From: Leptodactylus fallax
Taxonomy: Eukaryota; Chordata; Amphibia; Anura; Leptodactylidae
Length of the DNA stretch: 64,000 nucleotides
Direction of reading: 5' to 3'
Assembly: GCA_947044405.1 (NCBI GenBank)
Contig: CAMRHE010000134.1
Coordinates: 1,981,001-2,045,000, forward strand
Each line of letters starts with the position of its first letter. The first letter of the stretch is position 1. The notes beneath the pieces were generated by a model. That model was not told the DNA's origin. It did no database searches and saw only the letters and a list, made by a program, of their open reading frames with translations. Below, in pieces: positions 13,401-23,320 of this stretch. Made by a program: the position numbers and the translations under genes.

Positions 13401-14118
13401 TAAATAACTTCTCTACTTAGATTGCAATTTTTTTTAAGGACTCTAAAATGCTTTGAAAACCATGTGTATAAAAATCTGTTAATTTTCAGTTCTTGAATCA
13501 CACCATGTCTGATGAAGGGAGCGAGTACTCCTGAAAGCTTACTTATAAATATACTCAGTTAGCCTCTAAAAGGTATCGCCTGATTTCTTCACTCTTCCAA
13601 GAGATTGTATGTCTGCAGGTTTTGTGCCTTAGTGTTTTACATCAATATAGTCATTAAAATATATAAAAAAGGTGTCAAAAACTTAATTTGCTTTACGTTT
13701 TGAATCTTGTTTTGTGACCTGTCCAAACTCTCATATATTTTTTATTTATTTATTTTTTTTTACTTACATGCTCTCTCCTTCTTAACCACGGTTGACCCAT
13801 GTTTGTTATGGAGCTACTACTATTTATTTATATGAAGTTTCCAAATGCATAGTGGTTCAATTATCTAATTTTCCTAGCATGCTAATACACACATTTTCTC
13901 TTTTGTAGGCTGGCTGTATGTATATCCATGGAGGAGTAGTTAATATTCAGCAGAACAAGCGGACTGGATCTTTGTTCAAAATCTGGCTTGTTGTCCCCAG
14001 TCTTCTAGAACTGTGCTGGGAGAGCTTGCTAAAATATTTCCCTCACCTTGCTCACCTCACCACAAATCAGCTTCTACAGATTGGACTATCACAAGGACTC
14101 ATAGAGAGACTAAAATGA
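4288..14118 (+). CDS. klhdc10: KLHDC10, kelch domain containing 10: six 3' coding exons (N-terminus outside window)
   Basis: Splicing 4288-4436, 6343-6427, 7213-7279, 7780-7827, 8218-8357 and 13909-14118 gives one open frame of 232 residues ending at TGA 14116-14118. All introns are GT...AG and all phases match. The protein has kelch blades with FGG, LGGG, CGG and HGG beta-strand signatures and the paired W residues. I recognise it as KLHDC10; the whole protein is about 440 residues, so the N-terminal half is off the left edge. Known role: substrate receptor of CUL2-RBX1 ubiquitin ligases that reads C-terminal glycine-type degrons and alanine tails of stalled-ribosome products; it has also been linked to PP5 and ASK1 signalling. 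The C-terminal part has SLLELCWESLL, a canonical BC-box (SLxxxCxxxL) for elongin B/C, followed by FP as in a CUL2 box. Confidence 0.95.
6343..6427 (+). CDS. klhdc10: KLHDC10 coding exon (YRHEIAHDNQRIYVLGGG)
   Basis: Acceptor cttaag, donor gtaact. The first base completes the split Arg codon. It encodes the start of the next kelch blade (RIYVLGGGTSWTAYSLDK) and ends in phase 0. Confidence 0.94.
6461..6933. mobile_element. Palindromic MITE in KLHDC10 intron
   Basis: The left arm (agggaatctatcactgtccc..., gtagatgttgttagcag, gatacctttta) is mirrored by the right arm (reverse complement of ...cagtgatagactctcttta), with arms of about 110 bp aligning closely. TTTAAT/AAATAA flanks suggest a TAA-type target. 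It starts 34 bp after the 6427 exon end. No ORF of its own. Confidence 0.8.
7213..7279 (+). CDS. klhdc10: KLHDC10 coding exon (IHAYNFETNTWEDI)
   Basis: Acceptor ctcaag, donor gtaagg. It starts in phase 0 and ends one base into a Gly codon. It holds the W (NTWEDI) of the blade begun in the preceding exon. Confidence 0.94.
7440..7680. repeat. Fragments of two dispersed repeats
   Basis: 7440-7575 resembles the left arm of the MITE at 52797-53180 (gatcagctg..., cagtggatgggaagcag, ctattcaagtaat). 7578-7640 begins ataccgtgtttttccaaaaa, a recurrent DNA-transposon-end type sequence, and is truncated. Neither has a clear matching right end. Confidence 0.45.
7780..7827 (+). CDS. klhdc10: KLHDC10 48-bp coding exon (FPAARRCHSCVQIKH)
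   Basis: Acceptor ccattctag, donor gtaaga. Two bases complete GGT (Gly); it ends with one base that joins the next exon to make Glu. Too short to show as an ORF. Identified by continuity of the KLHDC10 frame and the ARRCHSC motif. Confidence 0.92.
8218..8357 (+). CDS. klhdc10: KLHDC10 coding exon (IFICGGYNGEVILGDLW)
   Basis: Acceptor tattgcag, donor gtatgt. It encodes a complete kelch blade: CGG, then LWKLNL and FQWTKLP, then the start of the next, FHCAAVTP. It ends in phase 0. Confidence 0.95.
8358..9084. other. klhdc10: Start of last KLHDC10 intron
   Basis: Non-coding. It has T-rich tracts at 8451-8500. No exon or clear mobile-element end was seen. Confidence 0.5.
9085..9717. mobile_element. 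Large palindromic MITE, about 300-bp arms
   Basis: The arms align as reverse complements along most of their length around a centre near 9405: ttttctggcagcatttg vs the complement of aatactgctagaaaat; aaattttggc vs gccaaaattt; gggtcacttcaaatggc vs gccgtttgaagtgaccc; gagattctcat vs atgagaatctc. Arm identity is moderate, so it is old. No coding capacity. Confidence 0.78.
9802..10046. mobile_element. Smaller palindromic repeat
   Basis: atatctcagg...gatagcccttaca is mirrored by tgtaagggctatcatgac...tatcttgagatat. The left arm carries an extra internal hairpin (cattttaaagatgag/ctcatctttaaaatg at 9850-9880). Probably a decayed MITE. Confidence 0.55.
10500..11470. repeat. Three diverged units of a roughly 350-bp repeat
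   Basis: The pattern 'gcattttttt..., attttgttt, aaagtt(g/a)cataaaggtg, ttgtatat' recurs at about 10589-10730, 10979-11040 and 11330-11400. I see this by eye only; identity is low. No coding potential. Confidence 0.3.
11780..11823 (-). ncRNA. Hammerhead-ribozyme-like motif, left PLE arm
   Basis: On the minus strand the arm reads CTGATGA (11816-11810), a GGGAG...CTCCT helix II and GAAA (11791-11788), identical in core to the right-arm copy. Hammerhead motifs are known from PLE terminal repeats. Activity is not shown by sequence alone. Confidence 0.6.
12156..13259 (+). CDS. PLE polyprotein fragment: RT C-terminal part plus GIY-YIG endonuclease
   Basis: An open frame of 367 codons. Near residues 19-32 is IYLRYIDDILVIW, the YxDD catalytic core of reverse transcriptase; the fingers and palm before it are missing, so the element is 5' truncated. 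At about 225-250 is a Cys/His cluster (CLHKRCMTCKHIHT) as in the PLE linker. At about 285-320, NVVYLIMCVQCPTTGLYVGETGQ then RLSQRMNSHR is the GIY-YIG domain with its R and H residues. The fragment has no internal stop or frameshift, suggesting a fairly recent insertion, but it cannot be functional without the RT N-terminal part. The ATG at 12156 lies at the junction with the inverted left arm and need not be a real start. Confidence 0.9.
   Translation: MGEMEGTYLSTCTTKPMIYLRYIDDILVIWTAGEEALLQFHNDFNDFHPTINLKLSYSGSEIHFLDTTIYIKDHRLLTSIYHKPTDRTAYLRNDSFHPKHTRHSIIYSQAIRYNRICSDKTDLDKHLLDLRMKFLRLGYKPKVTDNQLNKAAAINRDSLLTYRETQKEARVPLVVTYNPQLEILRRIAKELQPVLHRDNRLKDIFPVPPLLSFRQPPNLRRIIVRSALKAPTENGTSPCLHKRCMTCKHIHTADSVPIPQSQQVHRIRGTFSCRSSNVVYLIMCVQCPTTGLYVGETGQRLSQRMNSHRSTINNSRTDLPVAAHFSGENHSIEDLRVVVLMGHFKTGEKKRNGVQIYAKISNSAIWT
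13503..13545 (+). ncRNA. Hammerhead-ribozyme-like motif, right PLE arm
   Basis: CTGATGA at 13509-13515, then a 5-bp helix II (GGGAG/CTCCT, loop CGAGTA), then GAAA at 13533-13536 followed by a self-complementary AGCT step, as expected for the very short helix III of PLE hammerheads. Helix I pairing is weak here, so self-cleavage of a monomer is doubtful. Confidence 0.65.
13909..14118 (+). CDS. klhdc10: KLHDC10 last coding exon with BC-box
   Basis: Acceptor cttttgtag, phase 0 start (AGCMYIHGG), stop TGA at 14116-14118. It encodes the last kelch strand and then the helical CUL2-adaptor tail: SLLELCWESLL (BC-box) and a downstream FP, ending GLIERLK, the family C-terminus. Confidence 0.96.
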   Translation, partial: AGCMYIHGGVVNIQQNKRTGSLFKIWLVVPSLLELCWESLLKYFPHLAHLTTNQLLQIGLSQGLIERLK

Positions 14119-17100
14119 AGTTGTTTGCACCCTGCCCGGAGTCCTTCCCAGAAGTACGCTGCTAATGAGATCTGGATGCCTGGACCTGAACCGCACAGAT
14201 TATACGTGGCCTTCAATCCTTTTCACATTTTAACTGTACCAGCGCATACATCAGCAGTTTTAAGTCCAATGCCTTTAGTGGCCATTATGTATTTTTATTC
14301 CATGAAGTATCTTGATACTTCTCTACATTTCTTTTAACTTATTTGTACCCAGTTGTAAGCAGAACGGTTGGCAGAATCCATATGAAACCATCTTGCTATT
14401 TGTGAACTGTATATTTCTTCAGCCACCCTCAAGTCTGTAGTAAATAATATCTGTATCGTGAAATGCGTTCAACTGCCTGAAACATTTTGCTTTATACAGC
14501 AAGTGTAATCTGTGCAGTTCATGCTAATTCATTGACATGGCATTCAGCCTCACTTTTCATGTAGACTTTTGTCAAAGGCCTGAACCCCATGTCTTGTTTG
14601 CGCATCAGTGGCTGATGTCTATCTTCATAGGATTTACATGGACTTCCTGACAGCCTGAATTAATCTGGCTGCAAAGGTTTTCATCTTGGCTTAAGATGTA
14701 AGGCGATAGAAGTTACATCATTTTGCTAAATCTGTGAAATTTGTAGCTGTAATGTCTCTCTCATGCTGCCTATTACTATTCTACAGATGTCACTACAGCT
14801 TCCAAGTCTGCGTATTTTACACTACTGGCCAAAGTCTCTCCAGCATGGAGAACTCGGATGTAATCTGCCATTGTCTTGACTTGCCTTTTTCTTCCTTCCT
14901 CCAGGTTGTAGGAAGACTATTATTGGCAGCCTAGGGCACCTATGCAGATCTGTGGTGACTGCCAATTATAGTAGATTAATAATTCCATAATTCATTATTT
15001 ATGATGTGGAATACAGATAGTTTCTTTCTTCCAGTGAGATTTTTTTTTTTTTTTTTTTTTATTTTAGAGCTAGAATTGGGCTTCACTCTTGCCTAAAGGA
15101 TTTATGGTGGAAATGCTACAAACCTAATGTGCTAACTACAACTAGCAAGAATCTCATATGCAGTTTCTTACTTCTCCTGACTACCACATTTATATGGTTT
15201 CTGATATTAGCAGCCACTTCAGATCAGGGTTGAGCAGGTGCCAAGCGGTTAATCTCCAGCTACCTAACATTTTTGGTTAATTTGCTGAGATGTTGAATAT
15301 TCTCGATGCAAATACATTACAATGATCAGCTTGCTTCTGATATGGTCTGACTGGCTTTTCAGTTCTTTACAGTAGTTGTTCTTGAGGAAGCATACTCTTA
15401 CCATCACCGTTCCTAAGGCTTACATGCACAAAACCAATTGTGCAGGCCAAGGGTGGCTGACTTTTATTGCGGAATGCACTCAGATGACTTCAATGGGGGG
15501 TTCCGTTCAAATGTCAGGGAGTAGGATAGGACCTGTTTTATAATGAACTGCACATCTGCCCCCCATCGGAAGAACCTAAGCCTGCACACTTAGATGTGTG
15601 CATGAGGCCCTAAGATTTTTTTCAAATCTTTGCTGGAAATCAAAAAATCGTGTAGGATTTGTGTAAACACAGACTGTTGCACTCTTAGCAAAATTTTATA
15701 GTTAAATATAATTCCCTTCTTCCCATAAGAAAAAAAAATCAAAAGGTATTAAGTTTTTCAAAGTAAAAGTTTACTTCATTCTTTATTTTTTAACATAAAT
15801 GAACATCTCTCCTTCAAGAATGTGTCTGTTCTACAACATTTACTCTTTAGCTCCATTCAAATGATTCTTTGGTTCCATGCAACATCCAAGTTATATGGAG
15901 CTTGTAACACAGCACCATGAATATTGCAGAAAAAGCTGCTCTGGAATACAATATTCCATGAAGCATACTAATGTTGCATTGATACATTGTTTTAAGACGA
16001 GAATATCCGTGGCATACAATAGAGCATCATGTGGTGGCACACAGTCCTTTGTGATACAGAGATGCAGGATGGGCTCTGTGTGAATGAGACCTCTCTGGCA
16101 AGTTGTATGCTGTTTCTGTGACCAGATTTGTCCCTGTGATGTGGAGGGTGGTTGTTTGGGAGGTGGAGCTTGAAATGTGCATCCTTCAGTTTTTGCACTA
16201 CATAGTCTTATCAGCCACACTTAGTTTAAAGGGAAACTGTCAGGTGGTTTTTCCACCTTCATCCTGCACATGATGGGGCCAGTTTAAGTAATTCCCTTTT
16301 CGTTGCTGTCCCTCTGTAATTCCTTTTCCATTGCTGTCCCTCTTTTCTGATGCTGCAAAGTGAAGTTGTAAATGTCTGAAAACGTAAAAAGTCATATGAA
16401 AATTAACCTAAGTAGTCACGGTGAGCAGAGAGCAGCTTCAGTTTAGTCACACTGTCTTCTTACTAATCCCTCCTGGGTGTGACTAATGTCATCTTCGTGA
16501 CTCCAAGGGACATATCAGTCACTTCCAGGAGGTTTGATTAGCTCGCAGATAGCGTGACTAGGCTGAAGCCGCTCTCTGACTACTTAGGTTCATTTACATA
16601 TGACTTTTGATACATTTATAGCTTCACTTTGCTGCAACTGTAATATTACAAAGGGACAGAAATAGAAAGGGCATTAACTTGATCCTGCACATGACTGGGC
16701 CAAGTTTATGGTGGAAATACCACCTGACAGGTTCCCTCTAAGGAACATGGGAAGCCAGTTAATCACTGCATATGGGCTCTTAGGACTGGTTTGTTGTTGC
16801 CTCTTTTTGATGTATTGGTTCAGTTTTTGAATGTATTTTGTATCCAATTTTAGTGCCTTTTTCATTAGCTTTAGTAATTTGTGCTATTCTTTACTGTATA
16901 TATCCCAAGCAACGCACTGTCTAAGCAATAATGTTTTATTTGTAAGCAAGCCAAATATATTTATTTTCTGCCTCCTTTCAGCTGGAATATAAGAAATGCA
17001 CCATGAATGTCTTGAATTAGAAGTAGAAATTGAATGTTTATCCGTGCAGTATTTCAATAGCCTGGGCACTAAAATTGTTTTCCATGATCCTTTGTTTTAT

Positions 17101-18240
17101 GGCACTGTAGGGTTTCAGTTCTGGTGCTAGCAATGTATAATTTTGCATCATAAAACCATGTAATCACCATTTTCTTGGAAAATAATCCAACCATCAGTGT
17201 TTCAGAATTGCTTACTTGAAGTTCTAGATAAAAAGCCAAGATACTAGTCTGTTTGGGCACACGCTGTGCCTTCGCCAATGGAGGTTCTGTGCTGCACATG
17301 AGCCCAATCAGTGGCCACAGGAAAGGACCTGGCTATTTCTGTAAATGACGTTACCGGGTCCTTTCCAGCCACTGATTTGGCCTCAGCAGTCGCATGCATC
17401 ACAAGACTACTAGTGACGAAGACGCCGCGTGCCCTCAACAGTGTCGGGGAGAGGTTATATAAATTTTATTTTTTTTTTTCACTTTCCCCAGCCGCCTCTG
17501 CAAGTTGTCCAATTCCTGGACAATCACTTTAAGTCCAAGGCTAAACAGTGATTTAACATTGCAATGTTGTTCTAAGATCTTATTATGTATAATTGATAAG
17601 GTGGTTGCACTGTGACCTGACAGTCGGAAGAACTAATCCTGCTGCTTCTCTGTGGGACTACACTACCAGTTAGTTACAATTGGCAGTACGACACCCATAA
17701 GATGCCATGTAGCCCTAGTCTAATCCCTTGGTAAATGTGTCTGGTTCATTTTACAACTTGCTGCCTTTTGTTAGTCAGTGAAGTTCCACAAAGAGGTGAA
17801 AACTCCATTCAGTTAATATATGGAAAGTTTGCTGTCTATTTACTTTTGATGAAAATAATTTTAGTTTTTTACTTGCTAAAATGACTTTGCCTTAATCCAA
17901 ATGTCTCAAATGTCACATAACATTTAATCACTTGACAAGTCAAGGGTTCAATGTTAAGTGATCTGCTGTGAAAGGGGCAGATAAACATGCTGATCGTTTT
18001 ACTGCTACACAAACTCTAACGTTCTAGGCATGATGTATAAAGTATATGATAGACTGAAGTGTGTCGGCTTTTAATAGATGTACTTTTTAATTGTAAGAAT
18101 TCAAGTGCAATATTTTGCTTTGTCAGTCATGCATGAGAAATGCATTGTTGTTTTACATGTCTTTATTTTCATGAAATTGAATTAAAAAATTTTTTTTTTT
18201 TTTAATGTTGTATCTTTATATGGATTTGTTTGTATTTAAA
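14119..18240 (+). other. klhdc10: Probable KLHDC10 3' UTR and downstream flank
   Basis: No further coding exon follows the stop. The region is largely free of recognisable repeats up to 16227. An attaaa hexamer near 18182 followed by a T-rich stretch is one possible 3' end. The position of the real poly(A) site cannot be fixed from sequence alone. Confidence 0.4.
16228..16739. mobile_element. Palindromic MITE in probable 3' UTR
   Basis: Left end agggaaactgtcaggtggt and right end accacctgacaggttccct are inverted. Inner arm blocks also match: gatcctgcacatgactggg vs catcctgcacatgatgggg, and cctaagtagtca vs tgactacttagg. Arms of about 250 bp. Confidence 0.8.
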
Positions 18241-18495
18241 TCTTTATTTCCACAGCTGCCCTTTAATATTAGTTACTGCTGGGAGAAATGTTAGGATACT
18301 TTCACACTACGGTCAATAGAGTGACGGATGCAGACTCTGCGTGCATCAGTTCCCATTTGTTGACTATCAAGTCTCCCTAGGACATAAACATCAATTGACA
18401 CACACATCCCTTTCCAATATTTTTAGTGATAACAATTAATGATTGATGTGCACTAATTGTATTCCTTATTTCATTTTTTCCTTATTTTCACTTAA

Positions 18496-18618
18496 GGCTA
18501 GGTTCTCGTCTGCGTTGTAGTCTCCATAGGAGACTCTGCCTAAAATCGGCAGAGAGGAAAGTCCTGCATCCCCATTATAGTCTATGGGGTCCTCAGGTAA
18601 CTGGTCTTTAAGCGGACA
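18496..18618. repeat. Truncated copy of a GGCTAGGTTC-end MITE
   Basis: Starts ggctaggttctcgtctgcg after TAA, matching the left end of the element at 56361-56627, and continues with the same 'cattatagtctatggggtc' block. No right terminus found. Confidence 0.55.
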
Positions 18619-19070
18619 GGTGTGTATGTGTGTTTTTCACTTATTTCACAGTGTTTCTTAAGCGTGAAAGTGATGGTTAAGGTTAGAGCCGCATTCTTAA
18701 CTTGTTCAATCAGGGGGACATTATTTCCACTTGATTCGTTTTCTTTTCTAACAAAAGAGTCCCTGCATGCTCAACCCTTCTTTTTTTTTTTTTTTTTTCT
18801 CCATTTGAAAAGTATTCAAACATGACAAAAGTAAGCATTCAACTTTTCTTTTTTTTTTTTCTTCTTTAGCATTAGAGTGAATGCAGATCAGTTACCCTAT
18901 TGCCCTTAAACTCTGACAGATGAGAACAATGGACTATAAAATTGGTAGTGTGAATGCAACCTTGGAGAACTGCTTGCATAGCATTTTATAGTAGCAAATA
19001 GTGAACCTAGAATGTAATGCTATATGGAAAATGTCACTTTTGAGACACTTGCTACTATGACGATTGAATG
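18619..19070. other. Intergenic, no gene seen
   Basis: AT-rich with T tracts at 18781-18799 and 18848-18862. No exon or element end recognised. Confidence 0.4.
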
Positions 19071-19080
19071 CCTTAGGGCA

Positions 19081-19902
19081 CAGGTGTCAAACACAAGGCC
19101 CGCGGGCCGAATCCGGCCCACTGCCTTCTGTTATCCGGCCCGGCCTCCATCTTTATTGCCTCAGGTGGCACTGTCCGTCACTGTCTGGGGGGCGGCATTT
19201 TTCTATTCAATGTAAACCAGCCCAGGACAGGCCGCTTTAATAAAAAAAAAAAACAGAGCTGAGCGGGGCCTGTCCTGGGCTGGTTTAAGAGACGTCGCAT
19301 CTCAGCGCAGGCGGCGATACAATGACGTCATTGCGCCGCCTACGCTGAGACACAGACGTCATGGACAAGAAGAGGAGCGGCAGCTCCATCAAGGCATCGC
19401 AGGTGAGTAACTTTTTTTTTTTTTTTTTTTTTATATATACTGTAAATAGGCCGTGACCTCCCCTCGGTCTCCGTTCATTATACTCTGGGGTCTGAAAAGT
19501 ATAATAATAGTTCATGGTTTGGCCACTATGGGGCATAATACTGTGTGCAGGGACACTGTGGAGCATAATACCAGTACAGGGGCCACTATGGAGCATAATA
19601 CCAGTGCAGGGCCATTATGGAGCATAATACCGTGTGCAGTGGACACTGGAGCATAATACCGTGTGCAGGGGCAGCTGCGAGTCAGAATACAGTGTGTAGG
19701 GACTGCTGTGGAACATTATAGTGTGTGTAAATGGGGTGCTATAAATAGGGGCTATGGCGCCTGTTTATATTATATGCTGTCTAATAGCTCGCTTAACTGT
19801 TAAGGAGAAGTTACTTTTATACACATGTAAAATAATCTTGGCCCTTCAAGGTACCCCGTGAGGCTGAAGTGGCCCCCGGTGAAAATGAGTTTGACACCCC
19901 TG
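19081..19902. mobile_element. Non-autonomous hAT-like element, CAGGTGTCAAAC ends
   Basis: Left end caggtgtcaaacacaaggcc, right end gagtttgacacccctg. Flanked by ccttagggca at 19071-19080 and 19903-19912, a direct repeat of at least 8 bp. The interior carries a CG-rich inverted block (19200-19360), the 'ttatactctggggtctgaaa' module at about 19475, and minisatellite units of the type 'gccactatggagcataatacc' at 19520-19700. No transposase. Confidence 0.82.
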
Positions 19903-19912
19903 CCTTAGGGCA

Positions 19913-20748
19913 TGTTTTTTAGATTCTTTTGTTCTAATCACTTTTCCAATAGGAAAATATTCACCACTTCATGTAAGTGTCATACATTTAGAGTACATCT
20001 AATTTGCAATAGAAACTATCCATTGAATGTTTGCTGCAGAATCTGTATGTTTTACATGCAGTTATTTGTTGCAAATCCTCAATGAAAATCAACATAAACT
20101 GACATTCTAGAGATTTAAAAGCTGCACCATAGGTCAATTTATGCTCTGATCCCCCAACCCTACACCCTAAAGGCATCCACATAAATTCTCGTACACTGCA
20201 TATTTTACACCCATAGTTCTGTGGCATAAACACAGCATATCGAGGTAGACTTCTCCTTTCCTTTCTGTATAGGAAAGATGTACTATCTACATACTACTGT
20301 AACTGTACAGCATAGGCACAGGAACTTTGCCTGTGCATCAGCAATGGTTGTCTGCTGTAATAAAGAACTTCATTCCTGACTGTTTACATTGTTTCATGCC
20401 AAAACCCATAGCCAGAGCAGCAACAGTGTGGTTGGGCAAACAGAGTGGGTTGTCTGCCATCACATTGTGGGGGGCTCAGTGTGGTGATTGAATGTGCTGA
20501 TGAACTGCCATAGCTAAAGGTTCTAAAGTGACACTCTATTCTAAGAACAGTTGTTCTGCTGCCCAGTGGGTAGGGCTTGAGGGTGATTATGACCCAAATC
20601 AAAATCACAATTAATTGAACATTTTGACCATACAATTCATGAATGAACCATTTCAAATATTATGCCTCCTATTTACAGTATATGCCACTGAATATTGGTT
20701 TTGGTTATTGACATTTCAGTGATCCTGATTAGTGTACAGTTAGTGACA
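19913..20748. other. Intergenic, no gene seen
   Basis: Non-coding sequence between two transposons. Nothing recognised. Confidence 0.4.
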
Positions 20749-21120
20749 TACAGTGAAGGAAATAAGTATTTGATCCCTTGCTGATTTTGTAAGTTTGCCC
20801 ACTGACAAAGACATGAATAGTCTATAAATTTAAGGGTAGGTTAATTTTAACAGTGAGAGAATATCAAAAATAAAATCCCGAAAATGACACATTATAAATG
20901 TATTTGCATTTTGCAGAGAGAAATAAGTATTTGATCCCCTACTAACCATTAAGAGTTCTGGCTCCTACAGACCAGTTAGATGCTTCTAATCAACTCGTTA
21001 CCTGCATTTAAGACAGTTCTCTTTAATTGAGTCTGTGGACAGGAGTCTTTTTTTTTTTTTTTTTTTTTTTTTTTATACAGGTGACAATTTATCAGTCAGA
21101 CTCTAACCTCTACAACGTGC

Positions 21121-21780
21121 ACAAGACCAAAGAGCTTTCTAAGGATGTCAGGGACAAGATCATAGACCTGCACAAAGCTGGAATGGGCTACAAAACCATA
21201 AGTAAAATGCTGGGTGAGAAGGAGACAACAGTTGGTGCAATAGTAAGAAAATGGAAGAAATACAAAATGACTGTCAATCGACATTGATCTGGGGCTCCAT
21301 GCAAAATCTCACCTCATGGGATATCCTTGATCATGAGGAAGGTGAGAGATCAGCCTATAAAACTACACGTGGGGAACTTGTTAAAGATCTCAAGGCGGCA
21401 GGGACCAGTGACACCAAGAAAACCATAGGTAACACATTGCGCCATAATGGATTCAAATCCTGCAGTGCCCGCAAGGTCCCCCTGCTCAAGAAGGCCCATG
21501 TGGAGGCCCGTCTGATGTTTGCCAATGAACACCTGGATGATTCTGTGAGTGAATGGGAGAAGGTGCTGTGCTCAGATGAGACAAAAATTGAGCTCCTTGG
21601 CATTAACTCAACTCGCCGTGTTTGAAGGAAGAGAAATGCTGCCTATGACCCAAAGAAAACCGTCCCCACTGTCAAGCATGGAGGTGGAAACATTATGTTT
21701 TGGGGGTGTTTCTCTGATAAGGGCCCAGGGCTACTTCACCGCATGAATGGGAAAATGGATGGAGCCATGTACCATACCAT
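21121..21780 (+). pseudogene. Tc1 transposase, N-terminal part (split and broken)
   Basis: Translates in shifting frames to a Tc1 transposase: [19 protein letters not shown] and YKTISKMLG (helix-turn-helix), [11 protein letters not shown], then KAHVEARLMFANEHL and LCSDETKIELLGI with the first catalytic Asp (SDET). At least two frameshifts and stops. The frame is interrupted at 21823 by the TTAA element and resumes at 29764. Confidence 0.9.
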
Positions 21781-22640
21781 AAAATCCTGAGTGTCAACCT
21801 CCTTCCCTCTGCCAGGACCTTAACCCCTTCCCGCCAGAGGAATTTTTTTAGATTTTTGTTTTTGACATCCTTCCCCTTCCAAACTTTTATTTTCTCAAAT
21901 GCCCTCTATGACAGCACCACAGGAGGTTGTATCTCCTCCCACTATTAGGGACAGGAAAAGCACACAGAGGTTAAATAGCGCCTCCCCTTCCTCCCTCTTC
22001 AGTGTTTTTTCCTGTCCCTATTAGGGGCAGACAAGAGGTTTGGAGCATACTTACCCAGCAGAGTGGGGTCCAGTGCGGCTGTCCCTGCAGATCTGCGCCG
22101 TCTCTCCGCAGAGACTCGGTGGGTTCATCTCCTTCTGCACCATCCTGTGACAGTGGAGATGTGTAATGCAGTCCTCGGTCCTTCTTCGGAGGCTCCCTGG
22201 CCTGTAGAGTCTCCCCTGCCTGTTCTCAGAGCCAGCGTTCCCAGCTGGGATACATGCCGATGCCGCTTCCGGTCGTGGTGACGTCACTTCCCCGGTTGCG
22301 GAGAAAAGACTCTAAAGGAGGGAGACTTGAAAAGTTTGGCGTCCTGAACAGGTGCAGGTGGACCGGAAGCATTCCTATTCGTGGAATGCAGTACGCAGGT
22401 CGTCGGTGGCTGGTTTAAAAAGCCTCCCATACCAAAAGGCTTTCTTCTCAAGGTAGGACCATCTGTGTCTGTTTGTTATAATGCCTGGAGATGAGTCCTC
22501 TAGAGTGGTGTATGAGCCTGGCGTACCCCCAGCCCCAGTGAGTAATCTGGTAATGGGATGTTACATGGTATGATTAGAGGAGTTCTCATGTCCCTTTATT
22601 GTCATGTACAGTATTTATTTAGGAAAAAGAAGCTAAAGAT

Positions 22641-23320
22641 GTGTCTTCTAAATCTAAGAAAGTGGCTGTATTTAAAAAAAACGTGCCATCTGTGAGAAAA
22701 AGCTTTCTTCCACGTCCAAAAAATCTTTGTCAGTCTTGCACTGAAAAGATAATTAAAGAGGAACAGCCGTCTTTAATGGAAGAAATTAAAGGGATGGTTT
22801 GGCATGAGATCCTGTCCTCCCTAGCTTCTTTTTCCCATGCTTTTTCCTCTGCTGAGCCACAACCTGCGACCAAAAAGAGGAAGTTAATTACTGGTCCAAA
22901 TTCGGATAATAGTGACGTTTACGTACCATCTGTGTCCGAAGATTTCCTGGAGGAAGGGGAATTAACTGGGCCTTCAGTTATTGAGGATCGAAGATATTAC
23001 TTCTCATCTGCATTTACCTAGGAGCTTCTTGCTGCCGTTAGAAGCACCATGAATATAGAGGATGTTCAGGAGAAGCAAACTATTCAGGATGAAATGTTTG
23101 CAGGGCTTAGGCCAAAGAAAAAATTAGTTTTTCCCATTCATGAGAATTTAGAGTGTCTAATTCAGGATGAATGGCTACATCCAGAGAAAAGACTGTTTCT
23201 GTCTCAAGAAATTAAGGACAGATTTCCCTTTGCTGAATCTAAAATCAAAGGTTGGGCAGAAGTGCCAAAAATTGATATACAGGTGGCTAAAGTGGGGGAA
23301 AAAGATGACTCTTCCTTTTG
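22641..23320 (+). pseudogene. DIRS gag-like ORF, broken
   Basis: Two adjacent frames, 22641-23021 and 23049-23321. Lys/Ser-rich start (MSSKSKKVAVFKK), a CxxC (LCQSCTEK), then an acidic segment, and a second part with PKKKLVFPIHENLECLI. Position and composition fit the first ORF of DIRS elements; the assignment is by position, since gag sequences are poorly conserved. Confidence 0.6.

Larger units (their letters stand above)
11689..13597 (+). mobile_element. Penelope-like retroelement (PLE) with inverted terminal copies
   Basis: Bounded by a perfect 15-bp target duplication, caagagattgtatgt, at 11674-11688 and 13598-13612. It contains the RT/GIY-YIG frame 12156-13259. The 3' end of the frame plus 3' UTR (13221-13597) is repeated in inverted orientation at the left end (11689-12158). 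The left copy has an extra tandem duplication of about 50 bp around 12030-12115. Both arms carry a hammerhead-like core. This is the known PLE architecture with pLTR copies in inverted orientation. It sits in the last intron of KLHDC10. Confidence 0.9.

Noticed and set aside
21027..21287. Phe-run frame as a separate start of the Tc1 transposase
   Set aside because: The run is a T tract before the transposase; the family-like N-terminus begins near [10 protein letters not shown].
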